Part shown: piece by piece, positions 34,831-43,315 of the stretch
Position numbering within the stretch: the first letter of the stretch is position 1
How the letters are laid out: the number at the start of each line of letters is the position of its first letter
Assembly: GCA_037447655.1 (NCBI GenBank)
Contig: JBBHKE010003316.1
Span: forward strand, 126,001 to 171,483
Source of the DNA: Zygnema cylindricum
Lineage: Eukaryota; Streptophyta; Zygnematophyceae; Zygnematales; Zygnemataceae
Direction of reading: 5' to 3'
DNA: 45,483 nt
Made by a program: the position numbers and the translations under genes
Notes under the pieces: model-generated
What the model was told of the DNA's origin: nothing
The model's input: the letters and a program-made list of their open reading frames with translations, nothing else
Database searches by the model: none

Positions 34831-34888
34831 TTCCTCCCTCCCTCCTCCCTCCCTCCCTCCTTCCCTCGCTCCCTCCCTCCCTCCCTCC
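34831..34888 (+). repeat. CCCTCC tract abutting first thioredoxin exon
   Basis: Pure pyrimidine run of ccctcc/ccttcc units ending directly at the attgccATGG that begins recognisable coding sequence. No AG dinucleotide occurs in it. Confidence 0.92.
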
Positions 34889-34894
34889 ATTGCC

Positions 34895-37800
34895 ATGGTG
34901 TGTGCCGATTGGTATGTATCAAACCTTTTACCTATAATAGTGTGGATTGTGAATTTGTACTTTGTTTGAATTTATAAATTGTCTTTTTTCTCATGTTTTT
35001 TATTTTGATAGACAAGGTAAATTTCACACTTATTAATGTTTTGTAGAAAAAGTTGTAGATAAAGTTCAGCTTAAAGAGGGAGAGAAAGAGAGAGGTAGAG
35101 GGATATGGGGGAGGAAGGTGGGAAAGGGAGGTGGGAGATTGGAGGAAAGAGAGAGAGCACGAGAGGGAGAAAGAGGTGCTGGGAGGAAGAGAGGAGGCTC
35201 GTAGAGAGAGGCAGGGGGAGAGAGAGATAGGCGGACGGTAGACAGCGGGCGAGGAGTGAGGTGGAGGGTAGATGTGGAGGAGGAGAGGGAAGGAGTGCTA
35301 GATAAACTTGTGCATAAATTCTCCCCAACTCTCACAACCTCTCCCTCTCCATCCCCCTCCCCCCCCTCGCCCTCCTATCCCTCCACCACCCTCCCTTCCT
35401 CCCTCACTCTATCTCTAGGCTTGTAGTTCATGTTTTTTCGGACATGTGAGCATCACTGAAAGTTTTACTGCAAAAAAAAAAAATCATGTTTTTTTTGTTT
35501 TTATGGAAAAAAAAATATTTCTCAGTGTGGACATTGCAATTTCCCTTTCCCTGTCCCTCGACCTCCCTCTTTTCCTCCTCTCTGTCTTTAGCCTTCTAAT
35601 TCATGCTTTTTGTACATGTTTTTGAACATACACTGTAAATTTTACTGCAATTTTTTTTAAAAAAATATGAATTTATGGACAAGAATTCATTCATCCATTC
35701 ATTCATTCATTCTTTCATGTTTTTTTTTCTCTATGGGGAAAAAATGGTTTTTCAGGTGTGGACATTGCAACGCCCTTAAACCCGAGTGGTTAAAACTCGC
35801 CGAGAATCCCGGAGTCCCAAATTTGGATGTATATTCTATAAAAAGTCAAGAAAATACGGTTTTTCCAGGGGCCAGTCTTGTGGAGGGACTTCCCACAGTC
35901 TTGTACCTGCGAAACAGGTGTGAAACTGGTAAACTACCTTCTGATCCCGGTACAGTTTGTTGTACTTTTGTTGTCTTTTTGTCGTACTTTTGTCGTCCTT
36001 TTCTACTACCTTTTTTTCCGATAGTCTTACCTGTGAAACAGGTCTATAACTGGTAAACTACACTATTTTATCGCTATAAGAGTTTATCACTTTAGTGATT
36101 ATTTTTTTGACCCAAAAATCGTAGATTCTTATTAATGACACTTTTTAGTTTTGTGGCCCAAAATTTGCAACATTGCAAAACATAGTTTGTGTTGTTAATT
36201 CTTAGAAAGTGTTAACATTAGTAATTTACTAACTAATTATATTTTCAGTTCGAATGCCGTGGACGATTGTGAACTACAAGTGAAAAATAAATAAATTAGT
36301 ATTATCAACGCTATTTTGAGTTCAAGGGGCAAAAAAATACTGGGACCAAATAAGTGTTATTAATGCTAATAGCGAGTCACTGTGTATCGATGTCAAAACC
36401 CGAAGAGATGGGAAAATATGGACTAAGACATGGGGAATGGACCCAAATATGTACACATGTATTTTTGATAGTTATATGATTGAAATTAGTTTCAAATTAT
36501 TGAAATAGTTCCATATATTGCATTTTTTGCAGTGTGGTGGTGGCGTTCTATGAGGAGGGCCGCCGTAGAACTGCCGATGCTCTTAGACAGTGGGCGAGAG
36601 AGGTCAGCAATATGTCTCCGGAAGCAATGGGAAAAGTAAGATTTCATTTCATTTTCAAACTCTTTCATTTTACTTAGAAACTCGATTTCAGTTCATTGTA
36701 AAACTCAATTTCATTTCCATTTTAAACTTGATTTCGTTTCATTTTTAAACTCCACTGCATATTTCAATATTTCATTTCATTTTTTGAACTCCATCACATA
36801 TTTTGCAACTCCGTTTCATTTTTTGAGACGCTGATTCGTCTTTTGAGACACGGACTCGATTTTGATTATGTGACGTCCTTTTTTTTTCTTTGGTCATAAT
36901 CACATGTTGTATTTTTGAAAAGCAGTGTTGTGTATAGAAGAGAGTGATTTTCAACTTGGATGCTGGGAAGAGTGACTGGTTAGTTTTTTTTGTCTTTTTT
37001 TTTTTTGGTTAAATCCCCACTCTTTATGGTGACAGGCTATAAGTTCAATGCACTTTTTGGGACTAGAGAGAGAACAACAAAGGAAAAAAGCCCAACTGGA
37101 AGCAGAGGCTCAGAACAGTGCAGCTGCCCAGGTATATCTGCCTTTCCCTCTCCGTCTCTCTCTCTTTCCCTCTCCCTCTCCTCTCTCTCCCTTGTTCTAC
37201 CTCTTACCTTGTTCCACCTCGCCCTCTCCCTCTCCTCCCTCTCCCTTGTTCTACCTCTCCCTTGTTCTCCTTCTCCTTCTTTGTCAGGTTGTTTGACCGT
37301 TGTTTATCTTTCTCTTTTCACCTCCAAACCTCAAAATGCTCTATACTACACCGCTCATCGCTATTAGAGTTAGTGAATTATTAGTGTTCTCACTTCCTTA
37401 GAATCGACTACACTAAATTATTTTGTCTCGTGGCTCATGATGTGCCATTTAACTGAATTTGTTCTTAACACCGATTAATGATAATAAACACTTGGGCGAA
37501 TTAGAGTGGTTAATTGTAATATCGATGGGCAGTGTACTACAGTGTCAATCGCTCTTAGGGTTAATAACGCTAATTTTGGTACCAGTTTCCCTTGGCCCTG
37601 GAACATAAAATAGCGATTTTAATACTAATATTTTTTTCTGAACATCAAGTTGGTTAGCGGTTTAACAAACACAACTAGAATAAAATCCAGGCTATATATT
37701 TTTTAACGCTAATTGCGATTTACAGTGTACACTAAGAACTTTTTTTATGTGAAATGGCAGCAATTTTCTGCACTAGTGGAAATTACAGTGGCCAATTATA

Positions 37801-40800
37801 GTGAAATTGTTGCTTCATATCAAAATATCGCACTTATGATATATGGAGACTGGTAAGCTTTCTTAGGATTTCCCTTTTTTTTTTTTTGCATATTCTCTTT
37901 TTCTTTTTTTCTTTAATAGTTCTTTTGAAGTCTTCCACTCTGTTCCCTCTAAGGTCAATTGTTTTCTCGCCTTTTGAGCTTTTCGAGACCTTTGATAAAA
38001 ATTTGATATTGTGGAGTCAATGGCTGTTTGATTTTTTTTTACTTTCTCACAATTCAATTTTTCATTTATCATTTCTCGTTGTACATTTTTCTTCCTTTTC
38101 GATTTTAGTTTTTTTCTTTGAATAGAGATGCTCAGATCCTCACTTTATACCTTCCAGACTTAGATTTTTTTTCACTTTAAAGCCCTTAAAAACCATTAAA
38201 AACCCGTTTTCATTTCTTCTATTTTAGTTTGTAACAACGACTAAAAGAATAGAGAAGATTATTCAATTGTAGCTGCATTGTGATTGGATCGTCAGAAAAA
38301 AAACCATACATTTTACAGCTGTTTTTTTTTATGATTTTTACCATCACTTTCCATATTTTCACATTGGTTTTCCCGTTTTTAGTTATTTCTCCACATTTCA
38401 CTGCATCGTTTCCTAGTTTTTCCAAAGGTTTGTCCATTTCACTTTCCCCAATTTTCCCACATTTTCCTCTGTTTTTTCAGCCTTTTGTCCAATTTTTACT
38501 ATTTTTTCCGCAAATGCGTTTTTTCTCTTGTTCCCCGCATTGTCTCAAAGTTTACACATTATCTTCCCCCCCCCTGCATTCTCATGCTTATTTATCGGTT
38601 TGTCCATTCCTTACCATTTTCCCCTTTTTTCCCCATTTATCCCCATTTTTCCTGCAATTTTCCCCAATTTTTCGCATCTTTTCCCATATCGTCTCAAGAG
38701 TTTTCTTCTTAAATGTTTTATCCCTTATCCTTCTTTATTTCTTCTTTTTTCCTCCTTTTCCATTTTTGTTGAGAGGATTGCCAATTCCTCGTCTGTTTCC
38801 TTTCTGTATCTCTTCACATTTTTTTATTTTATCTTCCTTTTTTTTCTCCCCCCCTTCCCATCTTTCCGGCAGTAACTTCGTCAAGCTGCCCCCAAAAAAA
38901 AAAAGGAAAAAAAAGTGAGAGAAGAGAAGAGACCCCGGATCAAAAAGTCCAAATAAAAGAAATAAAAGGAGAGACAGAAGACAGAGTTAGAGAGAGAGGG
39001 AGAGGCGAGGGGGGGGAGGAAGAGAGAGAGGGAGAGGGAGAGAGAGAGGGCGAGGGAGAGGGAGAGGGAGAGGAGTTATTAACGTTAATAAGCAATATTT
39101 TTTTTGGGGGGGGTAGGTGTGAGCAATGCAAAGGAATGAAGCCCATATGGATTTATGTGGCAGAAATCCCGCCTGTCGAAGGACTTCTTGTGGCGAGAAT
39201 GGAGGACACACAAGCAATGTGGGCTTTCCCTCTCTCGTTCCTTCTCCCTATACCTCTCTCCCTCTCCTTCTCCCGCTCCCACTACTTCCTCACCTCCCCG
39301 TCGCTGTTTTTTTCTCTCTCCCCCTCTCTCTCCTCCCCTTCTTATGCCCTCCCTCCTCCCCTCTCCCTCTCCATTTGGCTTTTGCCCTCGCTTTTTCTCT
39401 CACGTTCCCCCTCCCGCTTCCTCTCTCTCTCTCTCCTTCTTGATCGTTTTTTCTCTTTGCATCGCATCCTCTGTCACCCTTTGTTAACCTTCTTGTTTCT
39501 TTCCTATAGTGTCTTTCCGTTTCTCACTCTCTTCTCTCCCATGTTCCTTTTTGAGATCATATTTGTTAATGATATTCAAACAGTCAATTAAATTCCTAAA
39601 TTGATCCGGAATGTTATTTTCCTTCCTAGATTGTATATTGGGAAAACGATTATTGTTCTAAAGTGTGCCGCATATTTTTCAGATAAATATAGGGACTTTT
39701 ATGGATAGGCGTTGTCATAAATTTTCACAGACAAAGGGCAGAAATTTGCATTCATCACTACTCAGAGGTGATAACATTTATTTGGCCGTGGTTTTTATTT
39801 TACACGAAACAGAGAAGTACTAATTAATAAAAACTAGCATTAAATTTTTTGATTATGTTTTTGCTTTCTTTGAACTTTTTTGTAACTTTAGCGAGTCCTT
39901 TAACTCGGAAACATTATTGATCATATACGTAGATTCAAGTGAAGACACACACATGAAAAGTATATCCTTTGCTGAACTTGAAATTTATCTTCGGAAACAC
40001 TATCCATCATCTGAAGCTATACGTATAAATTGGCTCTAAGACAAACATTGATCATGTGAAACTAAAGCAATGTGATCATGGAAAACTAGATTAATATGAT
40101 CGTCAAAAGTTTTATTAATGTGATCATCATAAATTAAATCAATGGGTCTTTTAACTGGGATTGAAAACAGTATCTATCATCTTTGTGTTTTTTAAATTCG
40201 TGTGTCCGTATCCATCACTTTTGCGCGCTTAAAAAATTAATTGTCGTTAAACTCTTATCGAAAACAGTATCCATCCGTATCCATCATCTTTGCGTTTCGT
40301 CAAATTAAATTGTCGTTTCTCTCATAGAAAAAAGTATCCATCATCTTTGAGTTTTTTCAAATTAACGTGTCTTTTAATTGGGATCAAAAACAGGATCCAT
40401 CAACTGAAGATATATGTGGATAGTTATCCAACATTTCTTTTCATTCGAGAGGGACACATTGTTGACCGATTAAGCGGTTCCCACGAGGTTTCGGAGTTCA
40501 ATAAAATGGCAATTTCTGCTTCGAGAATGACTTTAGAAGAAGCCGAAGCAAAAGAGGCGAACATGAATCGGATAATAGAGCAGGTAAAGAATTAAAAACA
40601 AAAAATTATAGCTCTTCGTCTTTTTTATATTTTTAGGGCTTTTCTGAATGTTTTAGCATCTTTTTTTTGCAAAAATTGGTTGTGGTTTTTGCCATTTTTT
40701 TTTTCGTGTCGTTTTTTTGCCAGTTTGTGAAGTCACTTGCTGCTTTTTTTGTCGCTCCCTCTTTTTTTTTAAGATGGAATTTTCTTTTGTCCTTTTCTGA

Positions 40801-41052
40801 AACTTTGTTTGGTGTTGTAGGATAGCAACATTTTTTACTCGGTACTTGTTTCTATTTTTCTCAACAATCTTGTGAATGTGTTTTTTCTTTTCTTTCCTTT
40901 TTTTTTCGTTTTTCCGGAAAAAATAGAGAAACGAAGAGGAGCGAAAAAACCAACAGGATTTTTTTCGCGCAAAAAATAAGTTACGAGAAGAAGAAATTAG
41001 GCGATCCAAACGGGAGAAAAGACGAGAACGATCGAGAACCGTTCGTATTTGA
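34895..41052 (+). CDS. PDI-like protein with two thioredoxin folds, 5' end unresolved
   Basis: Exons 34895-34911 (provisional start), 35756-35917, 36533-36635, 37036-37131, 37761-37852, 39117-39218, 40394-40583 and 40927-41052; internal phases agree; about 295 residues. Domain 1: IAMVCADW then CGHC (7-10), LKPEWLKLAE and cis-Pro GLPT (Pro52). A linker helix of charged/Ala residues (about 100-126) follows. Domain 2: ALMIYGDW then CEQC (158-161), ARMEDTQ and SYPTFLFIREG (cis-Pro203). The tail (about 235-295) is highly charged (EEERKNQQ, RRSKREKRRERSRT). Both active sites are split by an intron at the same place, within the Trp codon, indicating internal domain duplication. Thioredoxin folds with CxxC exchange disulfides; the partner and compartment are unknown. 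The first beta-alpha unit of domain 1 is missing: upstream lies only a pyrimidine tract with no acceptor. ATGG in a good Kozak context at 34895 may be the real start, or upstream exons are missed. Confidence 0.82.
35075..35420. repeat. GA tract followed by CT tract, thioredoxin-gene intron
   Basis: A purine run (ggagag/agagag units, 35075-35300) is followed about 30 bases later by a pyrimidine run (ctctccctctcc units, 35330-35420). The two are roughly complementary and could form a long hairpin in the transcript. Confidence 0.9.
35422..35775 (+). repeat. Tandem duplication carrying a ghost CGHC exon start
   Basis: Bases 35518-35545 (ctcag then TGTGGACATTGCAAT) copy the true acceptor and active-site start at 35748-35775 (ttcag then GTGTGGACATTGCAAC). 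Their upstream flanks also match (gtagttcatg, ttttactgcaa, catgtttttttt), giving a unit of roughly 200-230 bases. The ghost has lost one G at the splice junction, so its use would shift the frame. Confidence 0.85.
35901..36061 (+). repeat. Duplicated exon end and donor, thioredoxin gene
   Basis: The exon end plus donor at 35903-35938 (acctgcgaaacag then gtgtgaaactggtaaactac) recurs at 36029-36061 (acctgtgaaacag then gtctataactggtaaactac). It leaves a decoy donor about 125 bases into the intron. A MITE-like element begins exactly where the second copy ends. Confidence 0.87.
36059..36386. mobile_element. MITE-like element, family B, in thioredoxin-gene intron
   Basis: A 328-base element opening tacactattttatcgctata and closing gctaatagcgagtcactgtg followed by ta. 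It contains caaggggc and gacccaaaa segments typical of family B, and has no coding sequence. Confidence 0.72.
36643..36850 (+). repeat. Degenerate tandem array at a donor, thioredoxin gene
   Basis: Units like tttcatttttaaactcgatt (about 25-28 bases) repeat seven to eight times with drift, starting seven bases after the exon end at 36635. Confidence 0.82.
37132..37290 (+). repeat. CCCTCT tract directly after a donor
   Basis: Pyrimidine hexamer run starting within 15 bases of the donor at 37132 (gtatatctgcctttccctct) and continuing to about 37290, with ccttgttctacctct sub-repeats. Confidence 0.9.
37347..37536. mobile_element. MITE-like element, family B, first of adjacent pair
   Basis: A 190-base element opening tacaccgctcatcgctatta and closing gtaatatcgatgggcagtgt followed by a. 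One base separates it from the next element. Confidence 0.72.
37538..37729. mobile_element. MITE-like element, family B, second of adjacent pair
   Basis: A 192-base element opening tacagtgtcaatcgctctta and closing acgctaattgcgatttacag followed by tgta. It lies 31 bases before the next exon's acceptor. Confidence 0.78.
37853..38930 (+). other. Pyrimidine-rich intron part, no gene
   Basis: T/C-rich intron of the thioredoxin gene with degenerate ttttccccattt-type units (about 38360-38700). The long plus-strand open frames here translate to Phe/Pro/Ser/Leu low-complexity sequence and are not genes. Confidence 0.75.
38935..39450. repeat. GA tract before and CT tract after a short exon
   Basis: A purine tract (38975-39075, ggagag units) ends about 40 bases before the CEQC exon (39117-39218). 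A pyrimidine tract (39222-39450) starts at its donor. The exon is thus bracketed by complementary low-complexity tracts. Confidence 0.9.
39894..40409 (+). repeat. Array of ghost copies of an acceptor, thioredoxin gene
   Basis: The true junction (40369-40409, gtcttttaattgggatcaaa, then the acceptor and ATCCATCAACTGAAG) has degraded copies at about 39897-39945, 39990-40030, 40145-40184, 40255-40290 and 40325-40350. These share cttttaactggga, aaaacagtat and tccatcatctttg/tccatcatctgaag. Confidence 0.8.
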
Positions 41053-42078
41053 GATTTTCACTTTTTTTTTGTTGACATTTACGATAATGTACGGATATCT
41101 TTGTCCTAAAAGGATTGTAAATGTGTTTACCCTAAGAAAACCCTAAAAATCCTAAAAACCCTAAAACGAAAAAACCTTTACGCTGCTGACGAGTTTTCTT
41201 TTTCTTTCGAGTGTGAAGGTCTTATCTTCTGTCCTTCGGTTTTTATAGGAAATCATAATCGATAATGCTTAAAATCGAGGAAAATATCGAAGAAAATATC
41301 AAGGAAACTATGGAGGAAAAAAACATTGAGAGAAATACGGAGAGGAAAGTTGAGGTAGAAACACGTATGTTTTCTACAAGTATTTGAGATTCTATCGTTA
41401 CAAACTTCTGCCCGTCTTATTTTTTTCTAGTCAGGACAGGATACACAGTTTGATTTATCGGATTTGTTTGGATACAAACACCTTTATGAGTTAGAGGAAT
41501 ACTAGTTCAGTCTTATTTTTTAGTTTCCTCCTTTCAGTATTAAGCAACTTTCTGTAGTTTTCTGTAGTCTGACGGTTTTTTAAGATTCGAGGTTGCATAG
41601 TGGTTTTAATTTTTGTATGCGGTTAGTCTCGTGAGTAGTTAATTCAGGGATGTAATTTTACGTCTTAGACCATTCTTTCCTTTTTTTTTTTTTTTTTTCT
41701 TGATTCACTTTATTTATTCGTCGATATTTTATTCACTCCATCTTCGACGAAGGAATTAGAAAACAGAGCTTCTTTATGTACACAATATGTACAAATATGT
41801 CGAAAACAACAAATTTGTAGTTTTAACATGTGGATCATATAGAGAACTTTCTCATTCTTTTGTTGTGATGGTTTTTGGTATTGAAGAAAAAATATGAAAT
41901 TGGATAGAATAACGACTTATTGCCTAGGTTAAGCTACTTCACTGCTAGTTAAGAGTTTTTGCAATTAGAATTTCTGTAATTTTTTGTTTATTAATCATTA
42001 GCTTCTTTTACATAGTACACCTAAGGTTAAAAGCACTTTTTCGAACCATACAATTCCAAGAAAAGCATGTCTCCCATG
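41053..42078. other. 3' flank of thioredoxin gene; possible extra exons
   Basis: Holds two short coding-like segments, 41265-41354 (Glu/Lys/Asn-rich) and 41431-41505 (SGQDTQFDLSDLFGYKHLYE then LEEY and stop), which splice in phase with GT-AG. They could be alternative 3' exons or a micro-gene. The rest is AT-rich with aaaccctaaaaatcc-type repeats near 41135-41175. Confidence 0.35.
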
Positions 42079-42247
42079 TACTAAACCGGCCATCTTTATT
42101 AGCGTTAGGGATTTATTGATGTTAACGCTAATTTAGGGCAAAGGGACGTGGCAGATTATAGTTAACAACTTCAAACTGTGTTGTCAACACTATTTTGTGA
42201 TAATGACCGAATGAGAGCTATAAACTCTAATAACTGTGGTCGGTGTA
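42079..42247. mobile_element. MITE-like element, family B, intergenic copy
   Basis: A 169-base element opening tactaaaccggccatcttta and closing ctctaataactgtggtcggt followed by gta. It contains taacgctaatttagggcaaa and gacgtgg, shared with intronic copies. Confidence 0.65.
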
Positions 42248-43315
42248 GTTTCTAACATGTCAATCTTCTCCGGTTTAGAAGTTTTACCTTTTAGATGTAA
42301 CTTGACATGTTTATACAAGTAACATTATTTTTTTGTACTTCCATTTTTCATACCTTCATACTTCTTTTTTTTATTTGTAGTTTCATGTTTTGTGTACTTT
42401 AATATTTATGCCCTTTGGTGTCTTCAAGTCATTTGTACTTGCTATGTTCTCTCTTTCCACAATATGTTTGCAGAAATTTTGTGCGATTCCGAATATTACA
42501 TTTTCGAACCGAGTCAATGTTTTAAATCATGGAGTAAAATTTACAACCGTACTATTGGTTCAAAATTTCCTATGTTATTTCACAAAACAAACAAACTTTA
42601 TGGAATATAACTTTAACCAGCAATGTCCACCGAACAACTCTACAGGGTTGATATTTTCATCTGCATTCAGAATTATTATTTTGACATCGCACAATAAAGT
42701 TTGTAGAATGAAGTAAACTTTGAACAAAGTAAAATTCGTTTTTTAATTCATTTTTTATATTCGTTTTTAAACTGTAAACTACACGGTGAAGTTCATACTC
42801 ACGTACCCCTTGTTCTATGGTCTAAATGTCCTTTAATAATACATGGTTTATATCATTGTAGTAGATTTTTAATTTTTTTTTAGGGTCCAAAGAAGTGGTT
42901 TATATGGCCATCCCATTCTGGACTTATGCCAGTTTTTTAAAGATCACTACCGTTTTTTAGAGATCATTACCACCATAATCATGAAAAAATATTTTTTGGT
43001 TTAATATCTTAAAATATTTTACCGTTAACACAAATCAAACCTCCCCAACTTTAGGGAAGGAATGCACAACTTTGAAAAAAAACCTTTTTTTTTTTTTTCC
43101 CAAGCAAATTTTGAGTTTTTGACATATTAATTTCTATTTCCAATATCCATTACTATTCCTATTTCTATTACAATTTCCGTTTCCGTTTCTATTTCTTTTT
43201 CGGTTTACGAGACTATTTCCAGTCCTACTTTTCCTTCCTACCTTTATTTTTCAAAAGTGCGAAAAAACAAGAACAAAAAAAAAAAACAGTAAGAAGAATA
43301 AGATCGAAAATAAGA
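42248..43315. other. Convergent intergenic region
   Basis: AT-rich sequence that probably includes the 3' untranslated region of the minus-strand topoisomerase gene. A 108-residue plus-strand open frame at 42390-42716 is not supported as a gene. Degenerate tatttccatttct units occur at about 43130-43200. Confidence 0.5.

Noticed and set aside
38280-38918. 212-codon plus-strand open frame
   Set aside because: The translation is almost wholly Phe/Pro/Ser/Leu from a T/C-rich intron. It lies inside the thioredoxin gene and matches no domain.
40653-41009. 118-codon minus-strand open frame, Lys/Arg-rich
   Set aside because: It is antisense to the last thioredoxin-gene exon and a T-rich intron. The plus-strand exon has correct splice phase and a stop.
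42390-42716. 108-codon plus-strand open frame between the convergent genes
   Set aside because: Amino-acid composition follows the AT-rich DNA, no motif is recognised, and it lies in a probable 3' untranslated region of the opposite gene.
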